Made by a program: the position numbers and the translations under genes
NCBI RefSeq assembly: GCF_958298935.1
Contig: NC_084930.1
Location: 29,672,001-29,736,000, forward strand
DNA length: 64,000 nucleotides
Direction: 5' to 3'
Origin: Phragmites australis
Lineage: Eukaryota > Streptophyta > Magnoliopsida > Poales > Poaceae
The notes under the pieces: model-generated
What the model was told of the DNA's origin: nothing
Databases searched by the model: none
Seen by the model: only the letters and a program-made list of their open reading frames with translations
In this document: positions 21,391-34,570 of the stretch, piece by piece
How the letters are laid out: every line of letters begins with the position of its first letter
Position numbering within the stretch: the stretch's first letter is position 1

Positions 21391-21408
21391 CCTACGTGGC
21401 ATGCTAAC
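21391..21408 (-). other. Primer-binding site of the outer retrotransposon
   Basis: The minus strand reads GTTAGCATGCCACGTAGGGG next to the LTR end. It aligns with the inner element's TGGCGCGCCAGGTAGGGG with a few mutations, which supports common descent. Confidence 0.6.
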
Positions 21409-22044
21409 TGTCGAATATTAGTTCATGATAATATTTTTATAATTGACTAAAGTACCTTCGAGATCAGGAATTAAACACGAATCAAGACACGCAATTCGGA
21501 CAAATTTAGACCCCGGTTAGAGTAATACCCTACGTCATGTATGGATGATGATATGTATATATTATCTCGAGTACAAGCAATATGTCTAGACCTATTACAC
21601 ATAATAGATTAGATCTAAGCTAAACTAATGATGATATCGTCAAGTATCTCCTATGGTCTTGATGCTTGCGTCGAGTTGCAGATGTCTTTCCCCCTTTTCG
21701 GAGGTCTAAATCCTCATTTTATATAGGGTTGATATGTCACCTCATATCCAGTCGTAGTTAATAAGAGTCCTTCATCTTGTCTACTACGATAAAGTAGATG
21801 AATCCGACTTGGATACTAGTCGTTCTCGAGTTGGGTAACTAATTGAGACCTTGTAGGCTTCCATGAACTCTGAGTATACCAGGTTCCGTAGATTCGGTTT
21901 CGTAATATACAAAGTTGTCCATCAGGTGTATGATACCGCTGACTCGATTTCGTAATATCTAAATGTCCATCAGATGTATGATATACCATATCTGTTTATG
22001 ATGTACTCCTTATACGTATATACCACATAGCTAGATATTCGACA
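21409..22044 (-). repeat. 5' LTR of the outer retrotransposon
   Basis: A 636-bp segment bounded by TGTCGAATAT and ATATTCGACA inverted termini. It contains TAATACCCTAC near 21521, shared with the inner LTR, and a TATA box (TATATAAAA, minus, 21717-21725). Only one LTR is in the window; the other is left of position 1, so its TSD cannot be checked. Confidence 0.8.
21717..21725 (-). promoter_or_regulatory. TATA box of the outer element's LTR
   Basis: TATATAAAA on the minus strand in the middle of the LTR, in the position expected for a U3 core promoter. Confidence 0.5.
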
Positions 22045-23580
22045 CAAAGCATATGTAGTTTTATGATAAAATTAACACTAAATCTATAAGTTTATAAAAT
22101 TATTGTTATAGTTTTATAATAATTTTATTAAAATATGTGTAGTTTTACGAAATTTACTCATCAAACAACTCACTCCCTTAGTAGTAGGAAAGACCTCACT
22201 GCATGCTACGGCTGCTACAACATCCCCTTGAGCCTACCCAGCCAATTAGCCACCTCCGCAATAGCGCTATAGAGCTTCTAACCACCTGATCCATCATATC
22301 GCACAAAACAATACTATAATATTTTAGGGGGTAAAATTTTTTGGCAACTTAGATCATCTCCAACCTTCTCGCCATGGCTCCCTCATCCGACCGAAATGCC
22401 ATTCCGCGTGATTTTCCTTCTCCAACAGACTAGCTATTGTCCACACCATCTTGTCTGGTGTGCTATCCCACTCTTCTCGCATGCCAAGTCTTACGTGTCT
22501 CTCCCCGCATGCCATCCTCCAGCTGACACTCGCTCCCGTGTGCTCCCGCCACCATGGGGCCTCCGCGGCTCCGCCCCGAATGTCGAGAGGAACCTATTTT
22601 GGGTGGTGGCAACGACATGCATGCCGACAAGCTAGGCCAGCGGTGACAATGGCGACGGCGGCTGTCGGGCGCACGACGACAGCTTGATCCAAAGAGAGGG
22701 AGGGGAAGGGGCCGATGAGGTTCCTGGGGCCGCGATGAAGTTCGCTATGGCCTTGATTCAGGCGAAGGCATCTTAAGGAGGCGGGTCAGCGTGGAGGTCG
22801 ATCAAGTTTGACGTCAAGGTCGGCCTCCAGCTTGTGCGCCTCCTATCGTAGCTCCTCCCACCCGGATTCTTGCAACTCCAGCGCTCCCGTCGCTATGTCC
22901 GACGACGACATCATCTCCGATGCCGCCGATTGAGATCCAATCCGATCCGGCGAGGGGTCTGGCTCATGATCTGAAGAAGAAAGGGAGGGGGGGGGGAGGG
23001 AGTGGAAATAGCTTCCAATTTGGGTGCGGCCATGTGGCATCATGGGGAGGTTGGACTCACAGAACAAGGAGGTGGGGGGCGGGGTCCATCCCATCGAGGA
23101 GTTAAACAGTTGAGATGGAACCTTGGAGATGATGAATATATTGTTAGTTACATAATATTATTAAAAAAATAGGAAAGAATATAGAGAGTAAAATATGTAT
23201 ATGTTATTGGAGTGGTAGAGTAATATAAAAAAATAATCTTTATAGATAATAATTTATATGAGGATATAAATGATATATTATAAATAATATGTTAGAGTTA
23301 CTATGGGCCATGTTCCCAGCCAGCCATCCCTTTAGACGTTCGAAGCTAGACACCATCACTCAGAAAAATCACGTGCTTGGACTTTCAATTTCCAAGGGCC
23401 GGAGAAAAAAAAAATCAATATTTAACTCAGATTATAAAAATTTCCACTTTAGAAGCTTTATACTATCTCTAGTTTGTAGCCAAGAGATATGAGTTTGGTT
23501 CGATACCACATGTTGATGGAATCGAACTCAAAGAAAAATTATTCTCATGCCGAACCAACATTTTGGTTCAAGCTAAAGCA
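22045..23580. other. Intergenic DNA with a GC-rich island
   Basis: AT-rich at both ends, with a GC-rich island at about 22360-23110 that gives short open frames on both strands without recognisable protein similarity. A simple G-run lies near 22989. No gene is supported. The island may be a captured or decayed exon or part of a DNA transposon; I found no convincing termini. Confidence 0.5.
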
Positions 23581-23587
23581 AAAAAAA

Positions 23588-23905
23588 TGGTAGATTTTAT
23601 AAAACTATATAACTATTTATATTATTGTAAATAAAACTACAATTTTTAAATTATATATTATAAAACTACAACTACTTCAACTTTTAATAATAAGAAACTA
23701 TAACTTTTTTAACATGATTCCACTCGTTAGTTATACATGTATCATATGGCATAATCCCATCGATCAACCATGCATGTGCCAAAAAGTTATAATTTTTTTA
23801 TTAATAGTTGAAATAGTTGTAATTTTATGAAATAGACTTTAAAAATTATAATTCTATATTATAATAGTATAAATAGCTATATTTCTATGAAATTTAACAA
23901 TGATG
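23588..23905. mobile_element. Fold-back MITE-like element
   Basis: The left arm (about 23588-23722, starting TAGATTTTATAAAACTATAT) and the right arm (about 23785-23905, ending ATAGAAATATAG-like on the complement) form a ~125-bp imperfect inverted repeat around a ~60-bp loop. Size and AT-richness fit a MITE. Termini and TSD are not firm. Confidence 0.5.
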
Positions 23906-25067
23906 TCAGACAAGAAGACTCCATGTCGAAGGGGCGTCGGCGACAACGAGATAACGAGCGCCAGAATCGGCGGCAGAAGCGGGTGGTGCGTAAATAAGAA
24001 GTTATAGTGGCATGAGCGCAGAACGGGCAAGTAGCTTCGGGCGAGAGGCCGCACACATTGTGTAAAAGTATTAAGCCAGATTTAACTGCACGGACCTTTT
24101 TGCATTTGGTGCGAATACATATAGAGGATGCATTTAGATAAAGATTTCTGGGATATTAAAGTAACAATGTAAAAGTGCCACCCCTCCAACGCGCACACAC
24201 ACAAAACCCTACCCTGTACCCATCACAGGATAATATTTGAATCACGAGCAACCTCTCAAATACATTTAGAGGCTTCAGAAAGATAAAAAACCACTCATGT
24301 ATTGTAAATGATATTAGACAAGCGTATAAGATTCAAGATCAAACTAGGTTTCATTTGTAAGATATGAAACTGTTTTTTGAGATACGTAAGATATGAAACT
24401 AACAAACAACAAATAAAAAGAGAAAAGAGAAATTTATTTATGTTGTTTTTTGTCAATTTTATAACTCAATTAAAATTGAGCTTCGTCATTGAATTTTAAA
24501 TGCACGTATAATAGTCATCCTTATGTGTATGATTTTTTTAATCTTTGAAAACTTGAGATATTTTTTGGAGAGTTATATCAGTTTCACCCAAAGAGTTTCT
24601 ACTGTATAGGAGAAGGATTTGTCCGGTTATCACTAATTTAGCTATGTTTTAATAAAATATCATTTTTTAACAGATAAAACCATATGTGTCAATGACATAT
24701 GAATCAAGATAACAAATTTTTAAAACATAGTTAAATTAGTAACATACAAACAATTTTCATATAGTACTCACCGTATCTATCCTGGCCTCACGTTTGAGCT
24801 TATAAACTCTTCAGGTCATAGGAATTTCAATAGGAAGATAAATTCAATTCCCATAAATGAGAATTTTTTTTCCTATGTTGCAATTCCAAACAGGACCTAC
24901 CGGATTTGGGAACGCCTACCCATAAAACCCCACCCACCTCCAACACGCAGCTCTCGCCGTTACTCCCCCGAGGTAACCGACGAAGGCCGCCACCACCTCA
25001 CCTCGAGAAGTTCCACTAAGGCTACCGGGCTAGGGTTTGGTATCGGGACCTTCTCCGGCGGCGGGTG
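23906..25067. other. Upstream region of the CYP40 gene
   Basis: AT-rich until about 24900, then a C-rich leader (CCCACCCACCTCCAACACGC) just before the start codon at 25068. No clear TATA box is seen. A short ACACACAC tract lies near 24195. Confidence 0.5.
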
Positions 25068-28000
25068 ATGGCAGTGGAGGGCGGCTTCGCGGCACCCGCA
25101 CCCGCGGCGGCGGCGGAAGTGAAGAATCCGAGGTGCTTCATGGACGTCAGCATTGGCGGCGAGATGGAAGGGAGGATCGTGGTGGAGCTCTACGCGTCTG
25201 TGGTACCTCGGACGGCGGAGAACTTCCGCGCGCTCTGCACCGGAGAGAAGGGCGTCGGCGCCGCCAGCGGCAAGCCGCTCCACTTCAAGGTTTGTACGGA
25301 TCGACTGGATCGTCGGGGACTCGGGGCCCCTTTTCCTCTGCGCCTTTGCGTGATTTGGGTCCGTTTGTTTGGTCCATTGCTGCTGTTTGTTCAGGGGTTT
25401 AGGTGTTGAGAACTCTAATTCCTGTTGCTTTTGGGTCTCTCGATTTGGGAATACTGCGCGCTGTCAATGTGCCACTGTAACGGCAGAAACGATTGTGTTT
25501 TGGTGCGATTTGATTTGTCTCCATTCGTTTTCAGCATTTAGAACCGAAAAAAACGCAGTTTGTTATGCGATTGATCGGTTATTCCAGGTTGCTGCAGACT
25601 TCACAACCTGGAATGGGAAAATATTTGTTTTTACAATGATCCTCAAGGGGTTGCCTTCTTATTCCCTAGGGAGTTTGAAATGTTCGTTTTTTAGGTCAGC
25701 GATTAGCTTCCGGTGCGATTGTTTAGCTTCTCCTATTGATAATTTGATCCTATATTTTTTTTTTCGGTCGTCTTTGTAAGTGTCGTCTTCTTTTTTCATA
25801 TGCCTGGATATTCCGCACTCACAAGTATATTATTGCCTAGGTGTTTCAAGCCTTCAAGGTACTGCCTGGTTCCTTTTGTTTTTCTTGTCCCCCCACCCCC
25901 CTAAACTGTACTGTATTCGTTCTGTGATGTCAAATCATGTCCTTTGATGTGCAGTGAACTCTATGCACTGCTGCCACCAGTTCTGTTACTGTTGTTAGGG
26001 CCCCTCCCTTTTGACTTCGTCCTCATTGCACGGTTTCACCTTCGAGTACCATCCGTGCTAGCTTCTGTGGCCTCCTGTTAAAACTTGCCACGTTAGCTTT
26101 GATGCTCTAGTATTGCTCAGTTTTTGTGTAATGTAGGGATATCCACATGGGTAGTAATAATGTACGATCTGGTGTGCAATACAATATGTCCAGATAAGGT
26201 CTTGTGATTTGATCACATTTAGCTTCGTATGCACCAAGGAAATGCACATGCACTACTGTTTGCAATGGAAAATGAGCGCATGATTGGATACGAGAATGCT
26301 AATTTCTGTGGTACTTCTGTTTCAGAATATTCCATTGGTTGGCTAGGCTCGTAAAAAGCACTGGTAATCCGAGTTTTTCTATAAATAAAACGCGTAGGAT
26401 ACCCTGCCTCTAACAGTTTGCTCACTGACAGACGGCCCAGTTAGGATCCACGGCTGCCTGTCTGGTAGTTGGAAATTGGCAGGATTTTGTATATTTATCG
26501 CAAAGAAGCATTTAGAGAATAGCGTTCTTATAGCCTTTCTGGTAGAGACAGAAAACAGTACTGTATCTTGGCTAATGGAATTCGGGAGAAACCCGTTCTG
26601 GAATAAATAGTGTTCTTATATCCTTTTTGTAGAGACAGAAGCCAGCACTGTATCTAGATTGGCTTTGCTGGTTACCTTGATTTGTATTTGGCTAATATAT
26701 TGACATTAAGTCAAGGAAAAGCTCTAGTGGTTACGAGAGTGAAACCATGCCAATGAACAGTGATGTATGAGTAATATATAGGTGTGGTACAACCGACTAT
26801 CCTTCTTTCTGATCATCCGTTGGAATCTGTCTGGTGTAGGTATAGATTGTCAGCGTGCATAATGAGTAGTTTTGGGGCTTCTTGTTGTGGGATACTTATT
26901 TGGCTGCATTTCCTTTTTATTTTTATTTTTTTTCCTTCCATCATCACTTTGAGCAATAGTGATGCTTTGATGCATGCGATCATTGCCAGGCAGAGACACC
27001 ACCGTCCTAGCTTCAGAAATATATTTGTAGTTCATTATTTGCCTAATTCAAGCAAATACGATGGTAATACTTCAACACAGAAATTAAAGTGGCGGGTGGT
27101 TCTCTTTTGATGTTAGCTGTTTCTTATTCATTTCCACCTGTTCTTTCTCTGTTTTAACTGGAGCTTTAAAGCCCCATAAAATGTTGGTAAATAATTTGAT
27201 GTCTCGGCACAACTGCACATGTGGCAGTAGAATTTGATGCCAGATCTTGTCAGTAATCATGAATTGCATCTTTGTTAATTGTTATTTTGCAGGGCTCATG
27301 CTTCCATCGCGTTATCAAAGGGTTTATGGTACAAGGTGGAGATATAACTGCTGGTGATGGAACAGGAGGAGAGTCAATTTATGGTTTGAAATTTGAGGAC
27401 GAGAATTTTGTTTTAAAGCATGAGAGAAAAGGAATTCTATCAATGGCTAATTCTGGTCCCAACACAAATGGATCTCAGTTTTTCATTACTACCACCCGGA
27501 CACCTCATTTAGATGGGAAACATGTTGTTTTTGGGAGAGTGATAAAGGGAATGGGGGTGGTTCGTTCCATTGAGCATGTCCCTGTTGGAGAAGCTGACTG
27601 CCCCACTTCGGATGCCGTAATTGTTGATTGTGGAGAGCTTCCTGAAGGTGCCGATGATGGAGTTGTGAACTTTTTTAAAGATGGTGACGTGTATCCTGAT
27701 TGGCCCAATGATCTTGAAGAGAAGCCTACAGAGGTTTCTTGGTGGATGGATGCTGTGGAGTCTGCCAAAGCTTATGGGAATGACAATTTTAAGGTAATTT
27801 GTGTTCTAAGCTTCATTTTATAATAAATTTATTAGTGGCATCTCCCTAGTTTCACTGAAACCAAATTTGTGTTCCGATTTATTAAGTCAGTTCAGAGTAA
27901 AATAAATAAATAACGTAAATTCAACAATGGGATAACATCTGCATTTCCTGGTAAAGACTAAAACATGTATCTTAAGATAGCTTGCATAACTTATGCACCT

Positions 28001-31000
28001 ATCTGTCTGTGATCTGCTCAGCGAGATCTACTGTCTCATCCTTGTTTCCTCAGTCTTGTGCTACTAATCCCCTATGCTTCTGTAGCCCATCTACTGCACT
28101 AGCAGTGAAACCACTGTGTATATTAGCTTTTCTCTATTCTTCGTTTATCACCGAAGGTGACTTTGTCCTTTCTTTTCCACTTTTCAACATTCCCAACATA
28201 TAGTCACAAACATGTTATTAGCCTCCCATTCTTTCTTTGATGTGTAGTTACTCCTCGCTTTATCACCATGATGGCCGCTGCAATTGGAGATGCTATCCAT
28301 ATGTTATTCCAATCCACGTATACCTATTAACATCTTGGGAAACACAAGCTATGAAGTTCTATGACATGATTTATGGGGGAAAAACACCAGATGAGAAATA
28401 GCTCTAAAATAGGAGAATAACGACATTATTGGGTTGGATCCAGATTGCATATGGTTCAGATAAAGAACTAAATGCTACAAACACTTTTCAAGAGACTCCA
28501 CGGATTATTCTACATTGCATTTATTGCCTCTCACGTTCTGATAATACATGTGCAATCCTCCTTTATGTACACACCGAACTCCAATTTCATTATCTTCTGT
28601 TCCAGTACACTAGGAAAAAGTAGGATTCTGGAACCCTATATTTGACTACTCATTCTTCTATTTCTGGGGCATTTCCTGCCAGATATACTCTCCTATCTTG
28701 TGGTTTATAGCTTACCAGTTCCCACAAGCTTGTTTCCAGACTTCCATTTTATATTTTCTCTCTTGATATTTAGTTCAGTCCCTAAATGGTTTTCTATGAT
28801 GCTACTCCCTCTACCAAAATAAATGCTATCTTAGAATGTGTGCAATCTAACTTCTAAAATACCGAGATAAATGAAATGTTTCGATTTTTCACATGGAAAC
28901 AGATCTGTTATAATAAAATACTTGCATATCATTATACCCTTTTAGTAAACTTTACTAACATATAGTTAAGGTAATGATCAAAGGTGTATGTTGGCGATTG
29001 TCAATGTGTGAAATGGTATCTGTTTTGGAATTAAGGTAGTAACTTATAAAGAATTTTACAAGTAAAGGAATTTTATTTTGTGATATGATTTTCTCAAATT
29101 GTAAAAATGAGGACATTTTCATGGTTAGTGACAAAAACTTAATTTCCCCTTCGGTAAGAGATTTTTTTGTTCCTCAGAGTTCAGACTGCATATCCCATGG
29201 TATTCAGCAATTTAGATTATAGGAAAGCCTGTTGTGTTTGCCATAGGACTTATCCATATTGGGCTAATAGTTTCTGTTCTGTAGATGTCTAAGGTTATAT
29301 TTTCCCTATCTGTAGCTGAAGTGCGTGCCTTTATTCTCTCCAGAAACAGGATTACAAGACCGCTCTCAGAAAGTACAGGAAAGCTTTGCGCTACTTGGAT
29401 GTTTGCTGGGAGAAAGAAGAGATAGATGAAGGTAATTATACTGTTTCTATTATGCTGTTCATTTTTTTTTTCATTTCTGTCATATGATACGCATCATTAA
29501 GACATGTCACTTGGAACTTAATGGTATTGTATACTGATCGATATGCAGAGAAGAGCACAGCACTGCGGAAGACCAAGTCCATAATACTCACTAATAGCTC
29601 TGTGAGTTTTTTTTTGTCTGACTGATCACTTCTTTTCTAGATGAATATCTGTAATTCTTAATTCTAAGAAACTTATGTTGTTAGTGTTATCTCGACTAGC
29701 TTTGGCATACCATATCCACATGGTAGCAGTGTAGTACCAATTATCCAAGCACTTGGAATGATGCATGACCTTGGTAACTAGATGGCTATATGCTTTGTGT
29801 GTCTGATTACCTATTCCGTAGCTCTAGGCCTTCCTTCTGTCATTCTTTACATTTCTGTTCACATTCTACTTTAAAGTATATGAGCATTTGATTTGAATTG
29901 AGGAATTGGACTCAACTCTGAAGTTTAATCATCATTTTTGTTCCTTGCATTTAAGACCCTGCCTACTCCTGAGGAGTACTTCTTTCCTTCCTTTATGTGA
30001 CTTCAGTAGCTTGAAATTTATGCTTTGATGTTCTATTGTTCTGGGAATAATTGCTGTCAATTTGTCGTTTGAATGTTTGTTCCATCTTTCTTGTCTGCCA
30101 GTGTCTGTGAACCATTCTAACACTTCTCATATTCATGTGCACAAGCTTAGCAGCATACAATAAATAGATTAATCATTGACCTGAGGACAATAAAACACTA
30201 CCGTGTATATACCTAGTATTATTGCTTGTTTCAGGAAAGGCTGAGACTGATATATAACGTTTTCAGGCATGCAAATTGAAGTTGGGAGATTTAAGGGGTG
30301 CTTTGTTGGATGCGGATTTTGCACTGCGTGAAACGGAGGGAAATGCTAAGGCATTTTTCCGACAAGGACAGGTTGGTAACTTGGTGTTGGCCTTCGGTAG
30401 TTCAGTGTAATGCTGCAAAATTTAAAGTGACACTTTTAACAAAACTATAATTATATGATGCCTGCATACTGTTTGTGACATTCTAGCTTGGTTCAAATTA
30501 CTCGCAAACCTGTATGGTTGTTCATTCCAGACCCTGAGTGGTTATCTTGCATAAATAAGTAAACCTCTGGTAGCCTGGAAAAAGGTGAGCAGATCAAAGG
30601 CAAAAGGTGGACTGGGAGTCATAAACCTGAGAAGTCAAAACAGTGCTCTCCTCATCAAATATTTGGATAAGTTCTACAGCAAGAAGGACCTACCTTGGGC
30701 TAAACTAATTTGGACTACTTATTATGCTAATGAAGAAATGCCACATGCAATCACAGCAAAGGGATCGTTCTGGTGGAAAGTCATTTTAAAGCTTAGTGAA
30801 ATGTTTAGAGGAATTGCAAAGTGTAAGGTTGGAAATGGTACTACAGTACTCTTTTGGAGTGCTGTTTGGAACAATAATATTTTGCAAGAAACTCTGCCCT
30901 GGCTTTTCTCTTTTGTTAAAAACAAGAATATCTCAGTTGCAGATTTTCTAAAAAGTAATGAGATCCAAGACCAATTCCACATTCTGTTCACTAAGCAAGC

Positions 31001-33934
31001 TTATGAGGAGTTTCTTACACTACAAAATCTGATACAGAAAGTCACATCATAAGAGGATGAACAAGATAAGTGGAGCTACATATGGGGATCTGAGACCTAT
31101 ACATCAAAAAAGTTTTACAACCTTCTATACAAGAACTTCCAGCCTCCTCAACCCTTCTTTCGGATATGGAAGTCTAAAACTACTAACAAGTTCAAGGTGT
31201 TTTCTTGGCTTCTTCTAATGGATAGACTAGACACAAGGAACATCCTTAAAAGGAAGAAATCCAATGTGACAAATAATAATTTCAGCTGTGTAATGTTCAT
31301 TGAGCATCATGAGGAAACTGCTTTCCATCTCTTCTTTGGATCTCAATGTAGTAGATGCTGTTGGCAAATGCTAAACATACAATGGAACCATGATCAACCC
31401 TTTTTTAACATGATGGAGGACGCCAAACATAGCTTCCAGTCTCCATTCTTTATGGAAGTCTTTATCATTGCTGCTTGGCAAATCTGGATACAGAGGAATG
31501 GGCTTATCTTTGAAAACATACACCCTAGTCTTGCTTCTTGGAAGCAGAGCTTCTTAGATGAATCCAGGCTCCAATCTCATAGATGAAATGAGGACAAGAG
31601 ACAAATCTTTCTGAGCTGGCTTGATTCTCTCCCTTAGTTTGCTCCTTTGTTTCTCTCTTAGTTGAGGGTGTTTGTTTTGTTTTTCTCAGTCTTTTGCTTC
31701 TCTTTTCAGTTGCTTCTGCCTTTTGTGCAGTTCCTCTTTTGGTTTAATAAATTTTGCAATAGGGGTCTCCCTTATTGTTTTCCTTTCAAAAAAAAACTGA
31801 TTTTTTTAGCTCATGACTCATTAAAGTGTGCAGTAATATTTTCTCTTGCCGCAGTGACTCGTGAGCAAACCGGCTGGCCCATCTGTTCACTGGCTGGTCT
31901 AGAGGCTCATCAATCCAACTTCCCGTTTTTAAATAAAAATATTAAAATTTTGGTGTTGTTAAAATGCAAGAGCTGATATGATAATATCTGTAAAGAAACT
32001 TAGGTTTGTAGATGTTTTTCTATCTCACACAAGGCAAAAATGATGCAGGCTATCATGTTTTCTTGAATGTCTGAGTGCAGAATGAATAAATCAAGAGAGA
32101 GAGAAAAAAAAAAAGCAAAACAGGTCTTAGCCCAAGTACAGGGCAATTTCCCTAGTTCATCTGGAAATTGAACTGTTTCCTATAAATCTTGCGTTTCCAA
32201 CAAGGGCTTTGTTTGGCACAGCTGAAACTTATGGCCTTTTGCTGAAAAGCTGCTTTTTTGAAAAGTTGTTTATGGTTTTTGATAAAAGCTATTAGCTTAT
32301 GGCCTTAATTTGTAGGTTCTCAGCACATAGTTTTTCAGAAAAGCCACTCTCAACCAGTTTATCAGTTTTTAGTTCATTTCATCAGAAGCCAGTTTATCAG
32401 CTTTTCAAAAGTCAGCATTAGCTCCGCCTGTTTGGCACAGCTTATGGTTTCTGAGAAGTAAAAGCTGCTGATAAGTTATGCCGAACAGGGCCAAGGTCCT
32501 GACATGTTGGCTGTTATCCACTAACATGAATGTGAGCCTTTTCTTAGCAACAGGCTAGTAGCTAAGAAGCAAATGGACAGAGAAAACCTGCACAGGGCAA
32601 GTCTTGACCATTGAAACAATCACAAATGATGCGCCTACCTGCTTGCTGCCACCTGTCCAACCAAAGACTAGTAGTAATGCTGCCCAGTTGCCTCTGATAT
32701 CCCCTGTAGCTAAAGCTTTTCACCATCATTGTTTGGTTCCTGTCATCTCGTTCAATCCCATGGTGCCACGGCTGGGCTCCCAGTCAACATGAACTCACTG
32801 AATTTCATATTGGATCAGTTCTCTGGTCGGAGGATTAAAAATGAAAGAAAACAAAAAGAACGAGGAAGAGCATTGGAGAGAAGGAGGCAGCTATGGGGAG
32901 CTAGGCTTCCTCTTCAACATGGGCGGTCAGGCTGCGCCACAAGGCCATTTGCCACTATTTTTATTCCATTTTTCCTTTTCTTACTGTCCGGTTCGCCTGA
33001 TTTTCTGATCCAATTGGCTGAATCTTTGAAGCAAACTCAGACACCAAAATGGCTGGTTCAACTGCTGGCCCTATCTGTGTTTAAAACTATACTTGACAGG
33101 ACTATGAGGATTATACCATTTCTTTGGTTTAAACAAATCCTGAACATGGGATCAACCACACAGCAAAATAACAGTGCATCTTTTTTTTAAATATTTGAAC
33201 TAGAGTTGTAGCCAAGTAACCGTTTACTGTAATCCCTTTTTGCTGTTCCATTTAACTTAAGAAAAATGTTCCCCTGGGTAAAGCTTAGGGACACAGTTTT
33301 ATGCTTTTGGTTGCTACTATTTGTTGCCCTCTCATTGGATATCAGCATTGATGTCTCAACTCTCAAGTATGTACAATTGAACTGAAAATGTATTTATTAC
33401 CCAAAGCACTTAACATCCATAATATCTTATTGTTGTTACCTGTTGATGTCCGTGAAGCCCTGATCTCTTAAATGCGATTTTCAGGCACACATTGCACTTA
33501 ATGACATCGACGCAGCGGTGGAGAGCTTCAAGCATGCATTGGAGTTGGAGCCAAATGATGGTTTGTTCTCTTTCCTCTTCATTAGCAGTTCATCTGTTAG
33601 TTGCAACCGAGAATCTAATGGATTTTTTTCACAACCATCAGGTGGAATCAAAAGAGAGCTAGCTGCTGCAAAGAAGAAGGTCAGTCTGATAATCTTTTGA
33701 GCCCTGACATTGGATTACTCATGCAAGTTGTTACTGACACTATGAAAACTGCGACAGATTGCTGACAGAAGAGATCAGGAGCGGAAGGCGTTTGCTAGGA
33801 TTTTCCAACCTTCTGGAAAATCTGACAAATGCAGCGAAGTATTTTTCTAGTACCGATTCATTTTGTTGCCCTTCAGGACTGAGCTAGTAAAGGAGCTAAC
33901 GGTTGTTTCGACTCTCTTGTAGGAAAACTACTGA
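25068..33934 (+). CDS. CYP40: Cyclophilin-40 (CYP40/SQUINT-type peptidyl-prolyl isomerase with TPR domain)
   Basis: Nine exons: 25068-25289, 27293-27793, 29344-29431, 29549-29601, 30267-30371, 33485-33560, 33642-33679, 33758-33838, 33923-33934. All have GT-AG introns and joined frames, giving 391 residues. Residues ~24-189 are the cyclophilin domain, with [13 protein letters not shown] and [11 protein letters not shown] including the catalytic Arg80. Position 146 is His where single-domain cyclophilins have Trp ([12 protein letters not shown]), a CYP40 hallmark linked to weak cyclosporin binding. Residues ~220-360 form three TPRs ([46 protein letters not shown]) with Lys/Asn/Arg clamp residues that bind the Hsp90 C-terminus. 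In Arabidopsis CYP40 (SQN) promotes AGO1 activity; the role here is inferred. Intron 1 is 2.0 kb and intron 5 is 3.1 kb with a LINE. If the last intron is retained the protein ends at TAG 33848-33850, also 391 residues. Confidence 0.93.
26519..26662. repeat. Short direct repeat in CYP40 intron 1
   Basis: About 55 bp at 26519-26574 (GTTCTTATAGCCTTTCTGGT, then GAGACAGAAAACAGTACTGT) is repeated with changes at 26608-26662 (GTTCTTATATCCTTTTTGTA, then GAGACAGAAGCCAGCACTGT). No function is evident. Confidence 0.6.
28805..29039. mobile_element. Stowaway-like MITE in CYP40 intron 2
   Basis: Starts CTCCCTCTACCAAAATAAAT after TA (28803-28804). It ends in the inverse of CTACCTTAATTCCAAAACAG before TA (29040-29041). 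Terminal inverted repeats, TA duplication and size (~235 bp) fit Tc1/mariner-type Stowaway elements. The ends are diverged, so it is an old copy. Confidence 0.6.
30555..31798 (+). mobile_element. 5'-truncated LINE (C-terminal RT/zf-RVT part) in CYP40 intron 5
   Basis: One reading frame runs from [20 protein letters not shown] through [20 protein letters not shown] and [20 protein letters not shown] to [16 protein letters not shown]. This is the C-terminal region of plant L1-type LINE ORF2 ending in a zf-RVT (PF13966-like) domain. The only internal stop before the end (TGA near 31584) is TAA at 31050-31052. A 3' tail of A's lies at about 31788-31797. It is in sense orientation with the host gene. 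RT catalytic motifs are absent because the 5' part is missing. No clear target duplication was found. Confidence 0.78.
32205..32494. mobile_element. hAT-type MITE-like insertion in CYP40 intron 5
   Basis: Begins GGGCTTTGTTTGGCACAGCT and ends in the inverse of GGCCCTGTTCGGCATAACTT. The interior is rich in AAAAGCTG/CAGCTTTT words, typical of the abundant 'CTGTTTGGCA' MITEs of grasses. I could not confirm an 8-bp duplication. Confidence 0.5.
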
Positions 33935-34570
33935 TATGTAGTTTATTTCCCCCGGCAGAAGACTTTGGTTAGCTAAATCTGGGACACAGCTTAACTTTCA
34001 GCGAAAAGGTCCGAGTTAGCCTTACAATGCAACTTCTATCCATCTCTTCTCTTCAACGGTTTATTGTTATCGACGTACGGACGTTAAGGAATGCCATCTG
34101 CTGCAGGTGTAACAAGGGAGTCTGCGCTGTGAAAATGTGGGGCTTTTGTTTTCTTTTACTACAGAAGTAGCAATGGGCGTGTCCCAGTGTTTGTCTTCAG
34201 GAACCTAGGACACTGAACTTGACAGTGCAGTTTTCGGACGTTGCAGCAAGGCATTAATCCCTTTTTTGTGTGGCCCCTTATGGCCAACCTGACAATTGGC
34301 ACCTCGTGCGTGCGGTGGTCCCCTTTGCTTACTCCGCTTTTGTGATGTTCTCTGGTTGCCTTTTGTCTGCACATCTGCTTGTTGCCGAACGCCATACCAG
34401 ATCCGGCGTTTTGAGGATTTTCGTGCCCGTGTCATTTTCTCTTCTGTTTCGTGTTTCTCGGTTCATGGCCTGTGTTTTGGCGTGCACGTCACCTGCGCGT
34501 CAGAGAATGCTTTTTTTCTCTGTTTTCTTGGTTTAGCTCTTGTTCATTCTAAATGTAACCACTGTTGAAG
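33935..34570 (+). other. Probable 3' UTR and downstream flank of CYP40
   Basis: Follows the CYP40 stop codons. It holds no open frame of note. T-rich tracts occur, but I see no clear AATAAA signal. Confidence 0.4.
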
